Source of the DNA: Rhodoferax sp. | Lineage (GTDB): Bacteria > Pseudomonadota > Gammaproteobacteria > Burkholderiales > Burkholderiaceae_C | Direction: 5' to 3' | Length of the DNA stretch: 8,368 nucleotides | NCBI GenBank assembly: GCA_020048255.1 | Contig: JAIFMR010000067.1 | Span: 1 to 8,368 of the forward strand | Part shown: positions 1-5,355 of the stretch, in pieces | How positions within the stretch are numbered: position 1 is the stretch's first letter | Layout: every line of letters begins with the position of its first letter | Notes under the pieces: model-generated | Told to the model about the DNA's origin: nothing | The model's input: only the letters and a program-made list of their open reading frames with translations | Databases searched by the model: none | Made by a program: the position numbers and the translations under genes

Positions 1-91
1 CAGCGCCGCCGGTGGCGCAGCCACCCAACATCAGCGCGGAGGCAACCGCCACAGCGCTCAAGGCAAAAATCGCTTGACGAGAGAAAGACAT
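1..91 (-). CDS. Lipoprotein, N-terminal fragment (runs off the window)
   Basis: Only the first 30 codons are present, starting at the ATG at 91-89 and read leftward past position 1. A GGAG ribosome binding site sits about 7 nt upstream (around 98-101). The peptide is a textbook lipoprotein signal: a short start with one Arg (MSFSRQ), a hydrophobic Ala/Val/Leu stretch (about residues 7-22), then a lipobox ending L-G-G-C with the acceptor Cys at residue 25, followed by ATGGA. By established rules it would be exported by Sec, lipidated and anchored in the inner or outer membrane. Residue +2 is Ala, not Asp, so outer-membrane sorting is plausible. The mature domain is outside the window, so its function cannot be called. 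The 217-bp gap to the NifX-like gene holds a repeat cluster described separately and no other convincing gene. Confidence 0.8.
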   Translation of the reverse strand, partial: MSFSRQAIFALSAVAVASALMLGGCATGGA

Positions 92-135
92 TGAAGCTCC
101 TGAGAATTGGACACGCTGATTGTTGGACCCGAATG

Positions 136-184
136 TGTCAATTTTTTGACAGTGGCGCGCTGACAAGATGACAGCGATTTGTCA
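136..184. promoter_or_regulatory. Cluster of TGACA/TGTCA half-sites upstream of the lipoprotein gene
   Basis: Five copies of TGACA or its complement TGTCA lie within 49 bp, at 136-140, 147-151, 161-165, 169-173 and 180-184. Two pairs form inverted repeats with 6-bp spacers, TGTCA-N6-TGACA (136-151) and TGACA-N6-TGTCA (169-184). The first can be extended to TGTCAA-tttt-TTGACA. On the minus strand this also supplies a perfect TTGACA -35-like hexamer (141-136), but no good -10 is visible at 16-18 bp. The position, 45-95 bp upstream of the lipoprotein start, suits an operator. The regulator is unknown. The spacing does not match the 11-bp direct repeat of a Pho box. Confidence 0.45.
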
Positions 185-308
185 TAACGCATCACAAAAG
201 CACGACAGACCGGACGCTTTTTTTTCACGGACGCCAGCCGCATGCCCAACCCACTGATCACCACCTGGCGCCTGACCCGCTTGGGCACCCACCTGTACCT
301 TGGGCGGT

Positions 309-695
309 TCAATGCGCATGCGCCCCATGATGCGCGTCGTGGTCGCAGTCATGCAGGGGATCGGTGCAGAGTGCAAGTTCGCCCTTCAGCCAGTCGGCCA
401 CCGCCTGATCGGGGTCGGTGGCGGTGGTCACAATGACCTCGATGCCACGTTGCGCCAGACGATTTTGTAGGCCGCGCCCGGCACCCCCGGCAATCAGCAG
501 AGCAATACCGTCGAGTGGATGGCGCGCGGCGCTGTTTGCATGTGCGACCGCGTGAAAGCTCTGCTCTCTTTCCAGTTCGACCAGGCTTTTACCAACGACC
601 AACTGGTCTTGTACCTCATAAACCCAGAATTTTCGGCACATACCAGCGTGCTCGGTAATGGTTTTGCGGTTTTGGCTGGTGATGGCGATTTTCAT
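309..695 (-). CDS. NifX/NafY-like iron-molybdenum cofactor binding protein (DINIase family)
   Basis: This 128-residue protein belongs by pattern to the dinitrogenase iron-molybdenum cofactor biosynthesis family (NifX, NafY and the NifB C-terminus), small cytoplasmic RNase H-like folds that bind metal clusters. Seen in the sequence: an MKIAITSQN start strand, TEHAGMC with His16 and Cys20, and HPLDGIALLIAGGAGRGL at 59-76, the glycine turn typical of the family. The central block continues to EVIVTTATDPDQAV. The tail (residues 110-128) has six His plus Cys110 and Cys117 and looks like an added metal-binding extension. AAGG precedes the ATG by a few bases. No nif structural genes are visible, so a nitrogenase role is not supported; many such proteins occur alone in non-diazotrophs with unknown function. 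Nearby dps and a ZIP-transporter remnant suggest metal handling, which is inference. Confidence 0.75.
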   Translation of the reverse strand: MKIAITSQNRKTITEHAGMCRKFWVYEVQDQLVVGKSLVELEREQSFHAVAHANSAARHPLDGIALLIAGGAGRGLQNRLAQRGIEVIVTTATDPDQAVADWLKGELALCTDPLHDCDHDAHHGAHAH

Positions 696-746
696 GATGA
701 CCTTGGACTAAAAAGACTGGTTGAGGTCAGCTATCAGCAATGCACA

Positions 747-949
747 TGCCAACTCGCCCGCCAGCCATCTGCCACGTGGCCAACGCCCTGATTACATTGG
801 CAGCGATTGCCAACAAGCTGCACCCAGTCTCATCTGGGCAGGCAGGCCTAACCACGCCGCAGCTGCCAGGATTGGCAGTAAATGCTTGTTGCCAACTGCC
901 ATTGACAGACCGGCTTGGCGGTTGGTGGCAGCGCCATCAATCGCTGCCA
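747..949. repeat. Dense array of TGGCA/TGCCA motifs forming several hairpins
   Basis: The 318-bp gap between dps and the NifX-like gene (696-1013) has no convincing gene but contains ten TGGCA/TGCCA pentamers in about 200 bp (747, 770, 798, 808, 864, 873, 890, 897, 926, 945). They pair into perfect inverted repeats: TTGGCA-N5-TGCCAA (797-813), CTGCCA-N4-TGGCAG (863-878), TTGGCA-N12-TGCCAA (872-895) and TGGCAGCG-N8-CGCTGCCA (926-949). A separate 10-bp palindrome GCCACGTGGC lies at 771-780. The hairpins could be a multi-site operator, a structured 5' leader of the NifX-like transcript or dps 3' end, or a decayed repeat element. None has a U-tract, so they are not classical terminators. Confidence 0.5.
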
Positions 950-1013
950 GACCGCAACCTTGGCCGCAGCTGCGTGGCTGGCGTTCAGGCACGTTGACGA
1001 CTTGCCTGCACCC

Positions 1014-1508
1014 TTATTCTTCCAGCAGGCTGCGCAGCATCCACGCCGTTTTTTCATGGATGTCGATGCGCTGGGTCAGCACATCGGCTGTGGGCTGGTC
1101 ATTGGCTGCATCGACCACCGGAAACAGCTTGCGTGCCGTACGTGCAGTGGCTTCCTGGGCGGCTACCAGATGGCGAACCATGTCAGTGGCCCGGGGAACG
1201 CCCTCCACCTCTTTGATGGAGGCCAGTTTCACATACTCCTTGTAAGTTCCTGGGGCCGGAAAGCCCAGCGCGCGAATGCGCTCTGCAATGATGTCCAGCG
1301 CGTTCCACTGCTCGGTGTACTGGCCCATGAACATCTGGTGCAGGCTGTTGAATTGCGGTCCGGTCACGTTCCAATGGAAGTTGTGCGTCATCAGGTACAG
1401 CGTGTAGCTGTCGGCCAGCAGCGCTGACAAGCCTTGCGCGATCTGTTCACGCTGTTTGACGCTGATGCCGATGTCCATGGTGGCGGAAGCCAATTTTTTC
1501 TTGCTCAT
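1014..1508 (-). CDS. dps: Dps-family ferritin-like DNA-protection protein
   Basis: This 164-residue protein has the length and motif set of Dps miniferritins, which form dodecamers that oxidise Fe(II) with H2O2, store Fe(III) and often coat DNA in stationary phase or oxidative stress. The diagnostic block is THNFHWNVTGPQF (41-53), then LHQMF and LDIIAERIRALG (71-82). His45, His57, Asp72 and Glu76 match the inter-subunit ferroxidase ligands (E. coli His51, His63, Asp78, Glu82). The position equivalent to E. coli Asp67 is Met61, so one acidic ligand appears replaced. A Lys-rich start (MSKKK) could contact DNA. The start is supported by AAGGAG at 1521-1516, 7 nt before the ATG. The NifX-like gene lies 318 bp downstream on the same strand. 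Regulation is not evident; a TTGACA at 1554-1549 is too close to serve as a conventional -35. Confidence 0.93.
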   Translation of the reverse strand: MSKKKLASATMDIGISVKQREQIAQGLSALLADSYTLYLMTHNFHWNVTGPQFNSLHQMFMGQYTEQWNALDIIAERIRALGFPAPGTYKEYVKLASIKEVEGVPRATDMVRHLVAAQEATARTARKLFPVVDAANDQPTADVLTQRIDIHEKTAWMLRSLLEE

Positions 1509-1534
1509 GCTCTTTCTCCTTTGTTAAAAAACGT

Positions 1535-1723
1535 TCAGCCTGACGTGGTGTCAAGCACCATCATCAAAGCAAATCCCAACATCAGGCCCAGGGTGGCGGG
1601 GGTCTCGTGGCCGTTGCGATGCGTCTGTGGAATCACCTCGTGTGACTCCACAAACAGCCAGACCACCAAGCTGACCGTAGAGCGCAGTGGCCAGCCATGA
1701 AACATTGCTCGGTACAGCGTTGC
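1535..1723 (-). pseudogene. C-terminal remnant of a ZIP-family metal transporter
   Basis: Reading the minus strand to a TGA at 1537-1535 gives an open stretch whose last 40 residues read like the end of ZIP-family divalent-metal transporters: ESHEVIPQTHRNGHET, then PATLGLMLGFALMMVLDTTSG. Intact relatives have a conserved E-[ILV]-[ILV]-P-E-[AT]-H-R-x-G-H stretch followed by a final membrane helix ending near LD-x-x-[LS]-G, so both the loop and the last helix can be recognised. The frame is closed upstream by a TGA at 1726-1724 and the first ATG (1705) would give only 56 residues, so the rest of the transporter is gone or scrambled. I therefore call it a decayed gene. It ends 26 bp before dps on the same strand, perhaps from an older transporter-dps arrangement. 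Family recall, not a search, supports this. Confidence 0.5.
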
Positions 1724-1875
1724 TCATGGGACAAAAACTCTTCCATGCTCGTCACCAAGACGGGTGCTGATACTGCGGTGGTGGGACATGGCTAATCTCG
1801 TCGCGGTGGATAAGTGTTCATAGCAAATTGCAATCAATCTTTCACGCCATGCGCACTGGCATATCCAGAATGTCG

Positions 1876-1913
1876 TTCTTTAGCTGCTTGCGCCCAAGCG
1901 CGATTTGGCCTGT
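1876..1913. repeat. Degenerate Comamonadaceae-type intergenic repeat
   Basis: The segment holds TAGCTGCTTGCGC (1881-1893), then CAAGCGC (1895-1901) and TTGGCC (1905-1910). The core folds as GCTTG-CGCC-CAAGC (1886-1899). I recall very similar short intergenic elements (TAGCTGCTTGCGC, a few bases, AAGCGC, then AGGCC) scattered through Comamonadaceae genomes such as Polaromonas, Acidovorax and Rhodoferax, usually between genes. This copy lacks part of the outer arms. The rest of the gene-free stretch 1724-1951 shows only AT-richer sequence around 1815-1845 and nothing else I can name. Confidence 0.4.
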
Positions 1914-1951
1914 ACGATCAGCTCACTTCATTCCAGCTTTTATGACTAACG

Positions 1952-2665
1952 ATGACTGAGCTTTCTTCACAATCACCGCCCTTGATCAACGACGAACTCG
2001 ACCTGCTTGCCAGCTTGGCACCACTGCGGGGTGCGCAACTGATTGAGTTGGGCTGCGGTGCCGCACGCCTGGCTGCTGACTTGGTGGGTCGATTTCCTGG
2101 TGCGCACGTCACTGGTCTTGAGGTAGACGAGCGACAGATGGTCAAAAATCTGGCTGCACCCGTCACACCTGGACTGACGTTTGTCACCGCAGGTGCACAA
2201 GCGATTCCCTTTGCAGATGCCCGTTTTGACGGCGCATTGATGCTCAAATCATTGCACCATGTGCCCATGACGCTGATGGCGCAGGCGCTGGCTGAAGTGG
2301 CGCGGGTGCTCAAGCCAGGCGGCTGGCTGTATGTATCCGAGCCGGTATATGCCGGCCCGCTCAACGAAATCATGCGTTTGTTCAATGACGAAGGCGTGGT
2401 GCGTGCCGCCGCCCAGCAGGCTCTGGATGCCGCTTTGCAAACCGGCCAGTGGCAGGCTGATGATGAACGCCGCTTTGAGATGCCAGTGCACTTTACCGAC
2501 TTCGACACATTTGAGCAGCGCATGATGCGCCCGACCTATGCCAACCATCAGATCGACGACGCGCTGCACTCAGGGATTCGCCAGCGTTTTGAATCGCACC
2601 TGGGGCCACAGGGGGTGGCATTGACCCGCCCGATGCATGTGCGACTGTTGCGCAAGGTCGCTTGA
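1952..2665 (+). CDS. Class I SAM-dependent methyltransferase (UbiE/Methyltransf_11 type)
   Basis: The 237-residue soluble protein has the Rossmann methyltransferase motifs in order: motif I LIELGCGAARLAADL (30-44, Gly34-Cys-Gly36), the acidic strand end VTGLEVD with Asp59 that would hold the SAM ribose, motif II-like AIPFADARFDGAL, and post-motif LKPGGWLYVSEP. The second half (QTGQWQADDERRFEMPVHF onward) is a variable cap that sets substrate choice and is not diagnostic. It resembles UbiE-like small-molecule methyltransferases; the substrate is unknown. The ATG at 1952 lacks a clear Shine-Dalgarno sequence. A five-codon out-of-frame ORF (ATG at 1942, stop at 1957-1959) overlaps this start and might couple or dampen translation. 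The flanks are gene remnants, so this may be a newcomer or survivor in a rearranged spot, though its codon use looks like its neighbours. Confidence 0.85.
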   Translation: MTELSSQSPPLINDELDLLASLAPLRGAQLIELGCGAARLAADLVGRFPGAHVTGLEVDERQMVKNLAAPVTPGLTFVTAGAQAIPFADARFDGALMLKSLHHVPMTLMAQALAEVARVLKPGGWLYVSEPVYAGPLNEIMRLFNDEGVVRAAAQQALDAALQTGQWQADDERRFEMPVHFTDFDTFEQRMMRPTYANHQIDDALHSGIRQRFESHLGPQGVALTRPMHVRLLRKVA

Positions 2666-2702
2666 CAGCGCTGATTGAGGCGGCTGACAGGTAAGCTTCT
2701 TT

Positions 2703-2852
2703 GTTCATCGGCCTGACGGCGGTCATCAAGGCTCGCATCACTGACTGATGCACCGAGTTTCGTCGCCAGGCCAGCGCCACATGGCAAAGTGGAGATGGGC
2801 TGGTGAAAGGGATGAGCGCCACCAGTTCACACCAGCCTTGAGGGGAAAATTT
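2703..2852 (-). pseudogene. Probable C-terminal remnant of a LysR-type regulator
   Basis: In one minus-strand frame, open from 2852 after a TGA at 2855-2853, the translation includes LVALIPFTSPSPL, then CHVALAWRRNSVHQSVMRAL and MTAV. This resembles the last strand and helix of LysR-family effector-binding domains: a [VI]-x-[LI]-[VI]-P stretch, proline-rich linker, a [VL]-x-L-[AV]-W-R-R strand, then a helix ending the protein. No helix-turn-helix or first effector subdomain is present upstream, where the ald promoter begins, and the expected stop soon after the helix is missing, so the frame runs on antisense into the methyltransferase. That fits a truncated remnant. Short length and lack of a search make this uncertain; a chance open frame in GC-rich DNA is the alternative. 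Confidence 0.42.
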
Positions 2853-2949
2853 TCATTAGCAACTCGAATGGGCACACGAAAATCTTAATTGAACTTCTAT
2901 ATCTCACCGGCCTGACAGACACTTCGCAACTTCGCAAACTTCCTCGGAG
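2845..2949 (+). promoter_or_regulatory. ald upstream region: AT palindrome, tandem repeat and RBS
   Basis: Going toward the ald start there is a perfect 10-bp palindrome GAAAATTTTC (2845-2854) in a locally AT-rich stretch, reminiscent of Lrp/AsnC-type sites that often control alanine dehydrogenase genes. A possible -10 TATATC lies at 2898-2903 with no strong -35. An exact 8-bp tandem repeat ACTTCGCA occurs twice (2921-2936) and is followed by AACTTC. CGGAG (2945-2949), 6 nt before the ATG, is a clear ribosome binding site. No regulator gene lies next door. Only the RBS is firm. Confidence 0.4.
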
Positions 2950-2955
2950 TGCACT

Positions 2956-4071
2956 ATGCTGATCGGACTACCCAAAGAAATCAAAAATCATGAATACCGC
3001 GTGGGCTTGACCCCGGCAAGTGTTCGTGAACTCACCACCCATGGTCACCAAGTGCTGGTGCAGACGGGTGCGGGTGCATCCATCGGATTGACCGATGCGC
3101 AGTACCAAGCTGCGGGCGCTAAATTGGCTGCCACTGCGGCCGAGGTCTTCGCTGCGGCCGACATGATCGTCAAGGTCAAGGAGCCCCAGCCCCAGGAATG
3201 CGCCATGTTGCGCCCCGGGCAAATTCTGTACACCTATCTGCACCTGGCACCCGACCCGGAGCAAACCAAGGCGCTGGTGGCTTCAGGTGCCGTCTGTATT
3301 GCCTACGAAACCATCACCGGCCCTGGCGGCGGTTTGCCCTTGCTGGCCCCCATGAGCGAAGTGGCTGGCCGCATGGCGGTACAAGCCGGTGCCGCTCACC
3401 TGGAGAAATCCAAGGGTGGCATGGGCATCTTGCTGGGCGGTGTGCCTGGCGTGCCAGCTGCCCATGTGGCGATTTTGGGTGCTGGCGTGGTGGGTACCCA
3501 TGCGCTGCAAATGGCGGTGGGCATGGGCGCACGGGTGTCAGTGCTGGACAAAAACGTCGACCGCTTGCGCCAGCTTGACCTGATTTTTGGCAACCGTATC
3601 CACACGGTGTATTCCAACGCGCAAAGCGTTGAAGACGCGGTGCTGGACGCTGACTTGGTGATTGGCGGCGTGCTGATTCCGGGCGCTGCTGCGCCCAAGC
3701 TGGTCAGCCGCGCCATGATCGCGCGCATGAAGAAAGGTGCGGTGGTGGTCGACGTGGCCATCGACCAGGGCGGCTGCTTTGAAACCTCGCACGCCACCAC
3801 CCACGCCGAACCCACCTACGTGGTGGACGACGTGGTGCACTACTGTGTGGCCAACATGCCCGGCGCCGTCGCACGCACCAGCACCTTTGCCTTGAACAAC
3901 GCGACCATTGGTCACGCCGTGGCGCTGGCCGACAAGGGTTGGAAGCAGGCCCTGAAAGACAACGCCCATCTGAAAGCTGGTCTCAATGTGTGCCAAGGTC
4001 TGGTCACTTATGAGGCCGTGGCCAAGGATTTGGGCTACGCCTACGTGAGCGCCGACAGCCTGCTGGGCTAA
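2956..4071 (+). CDS. ald: NAD-dependent alanine dehydrogenase
   Basis: This enzyme (EC 1.4.1.1) converts L-alanine plus NAD+ to pyruvate, ammonium and NADH, reversibly, and is cytoplasmic and typically hexameric. At 371 residues it has the usual family length. The start MLIGLPKEIKNHEYRVGLTP contains the signature and Arg15. Catalytic residues fall on the canonical numbers: Lys75 in VKVKEP, His96 in YTYLHLAPD and Asp270 in DVAIDQGG. The NAD-binding turn is GAGVVG (175-180), and Asp198 at the end of the second strand (VLDKN) favours NAD over NADP. C-terminal PGAVARTSTFALNNAT is also conserved. The start has CGGAG at 2945-2949. It likely supports growth on alanine or redox/ammonium balance. It is followed by a strong hairpin and then a co-oriented diguanylate cyclase gene with no obvious functional link. 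It appears intact. Confidence 0.97.
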   Translation: MLIGLPKEIKNHEYRVGLTPASVRELTTHGHQVLVQTGAGASIGLTDAQYQAAGAKLAATAAEVFAAADMIVKVKEPQPQECAMLRPGQILYTYLHLAPDPEQTKALVASGAVCIAYETITGPGGGLPLLAPMSEVAGRMAVQAGAAHLEKSKGGMGILLGGVPGVPAAHVAILGAGVVGTHALQMAVGMGARVSVLDKNVDRLRQLDLIFGNRIHTVYSNAQSVEDAVLDADLVIGGVLIPGAAAPKLVSRAMIARMKKGAVVVDVAIDQGGCFETSHATTHAEPTYVVDDVVHYCVANMPGAVARTSTFALNNATIGHAVALADKGWKQALKDNAHLKAGLNVCQGLVTYEAVAKDLGYAYVSADSLLG

Positions 4072-4083
4072 AGCCGGCACGGT

Positions 4084-4110
4084 GCATCCTGGCCGGTTGC
4101 GCCAGGATGC
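4084..4110 (+). terminator. Strong hairpin downstream of ald
   Basis: GCATCCTGGC (4084-4093) and GCCAGGATGC (4101-4110) form a perfect 10-bp stem around a 7-nt loop, 12 bp after the ald stop. No T-run follows (agggcgaacg), so it is not a standard intrinsic terminator. It could protect the ald 3' end, pause polymerase or help Rho-dependent termination, and so separate ald from the cyclase gene that starts 40 bp later. Confidence 0.55.
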
Positions 4111-4149
4111 AGGGCGAACGCAGCCAAGTCCGGCGGCTGCAATGCTAAA

Positions 4150-5334
4150 GTGTCAGCAGCCATGCACGCCCTGATCACCGAATTTCAACGTCATGCCGCT
4201 CGCTGGCGGCTGGAGCACACCCGCGTGATGCCCGCTGCGCAGGCGGTCAACCTGCGGCGCGCCCGCTACGTGGCGCCTGGGGTTGTGGCGGTGAACGGGG
4301 TCTGCGTGCTCTGGCTGGGCATCAGCCTTTTGACCCGGCACGAGCCGTCGACCACTGAAGAGTGGAAATTGGGGCTGCTGCTGGTCCATCTGCTGATGGG
4401 GCTGTGTTTTGGCTTCTTGGCGTGGCAGGCGTATCGACTGCGCCATAGCCCCAAAAGCTTCTGGGGGCGGCAATTACCCGTGCTGATGGTGGGCCTGGGG
4501 CTGCTGCTGGCTTTGGCACTGACCAGCCTGGACCAATGGATCACCCCCAACATCACGCCGTTTTTGCTGGCTGTTATGGCCTGCAGCCTGGCGGTGTACA
4601 TGCCGCCCGGCACCTCCGCCGGGCTTTTAGCCAGCACGTACGGCTTGTTTTTTTATGCCATGAAACTCACACAAAGCCAAGCCGAATGGCTGCTGTCCAA
4701 CCGTATCAATGGTCTGGTGGCTGTGGCCTTGGCCTGGGCACTGTCTGCCGTGCTGTGGCGCCAGTTCACTACCCTCACCTTGCAACAAGAGCAGCTTGAA
4801 GCCGCCAACATCGAGCTGCAAACCAAACAAAAAGAGCTGCAACGCCTGACCCGGCTCGATGGCCTGACCGGCCTGTACAACCGCAACACCTTTGTGGAGC
4901 TGACCCGTCAGGAACTGGCGCGGGCGCAGCGCCAAGGCTCAGCCACCAGCATCCTGTTGCTGGATCTGGACTTTTTCAAACGTGTCAACGACACCTGGGG
5001 CCACCCCGCAGGGGACGCGGTGCTGAAAAACGTGGCCGTGGTCGCCAACAGCACCGTGCGCGCCACGGATCTGGTGGGGCGGCTGGGCGGCGAAGAGTTC
5101 ATTATTTTGCTGCCCAACACCACGCTGGAATCGGCGCGCCGCCTGGCAGAAAAACTGCGCGCCAACCTGGAACATTCGCCGGTGGCCTGGGAGCAGAAGC
5201 ACATCCACAGCACGGCCAGTTTTGGCGTGGCCAGCACCACCGCGCTGGAAAACCACGACTTTGACCACCTCTACAGCCACGCCGACAAAGCGCTGTACAC
5301 CGCCAAGGAAAAGGGCCGCAACCGGGTGGTTTGA
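4150..5334 (+). CDS. Membrane-bound GGDEF diguanylate cyclase
   Basis: The 394-residue protein combines a membrane sensor half with a C-terminal GGDEF domain that makes c-di-GMP from two GTP. Roughly six hydrophobic segments are visible (about 44-62, 74-95, 108-126, 135-151, 156-172, 186-203), with no recognisable named sensor domain. A short coiled-coil-like linker (about 211-233) leads into TRLDGLTGLYNRNTF (234-248), the domain start. Metal- and GTP-binding LLLDLDFFKRVNDTWGHPAGD precedes the active loop GGEEF (313-317), a catalytically competent variant. An RxxD inhibitory site, Arg304-Asp307, sits five residues before it, so product feedback is expected. The stated start is GTG at 4150; an in-frame ATG at 4162 is an equal alternative, and neither has a good ribosome binding site. 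The gene ends 21 bp from the convergent hypE. The sensed signal is unknown. Confidence 0.93.
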   Translation: MSAAMHALITEFQRHAARWRLEHTRVMPAAQAVNLRRARYVAPGVVAVNGVCVLWLGISLLTRHEPSTTEEWKLGLLLVHLLMGLCFGFLAWQAYRLRHSPKSFWGRQLPVLMVGLGLLLALALTSLDQWITPNITPFLLAVMACSLAVYMPPGTSAGLLASTYGLFFYAMKLTQSQAEWLLSNRINGLVAVALAWALSAVLWRQFTTLTLQQEQLEAANIELQTKQKELQRLTRLDGLTGLYNRNTFVELTRQELARAQRQGSATSILLLDLDFFKRVNDTWGHPAGDAVLKNVAVVANSTVRATDLVGRLGGEEFIILLPNTTLESARRLAEKLRANLEHSPVAWEQKHIHSTASFGVASTTALENHDFDHLYSHADKALYTAKEKGRNRVV

Positions 5335-5355
5335 AGGATAAGGGGTGCTCGAGTC

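Noticed and set aside
210..234. Eight-T run next to CGGACGC as an intrinsic terminator for the NifX-like gene
   Set aside because: The two CGGACGC copies are direct repeats, so no hairpin forms, and the T-run has the wrong strand for the minus-strand gene.
792..992. Minus-strand 66-codon frame with a hydrophobic LPILAAAAWLGLPAQ stretch
   Set aside because: Possibly a membrane-protein remnant, but no family pattern is recognisable and the hydrophobic run comes from the repeated TGGCA/GCTGC sequence.
721..1427. Long plus-strand open frames across the nifX-dps gap and dps
   Set aside because: They are antisense to dps for much of their length, match no family I recognise and lack ribosome binding sites; they arise from GC-rich third positions.
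1524..1554. TTGACA (1554-1549) with TTTTTA about 18 bp later as a dps promoter
   Set aside because: Transcription would start within the ribosome binding site (about 1518), leaving no usable leader.
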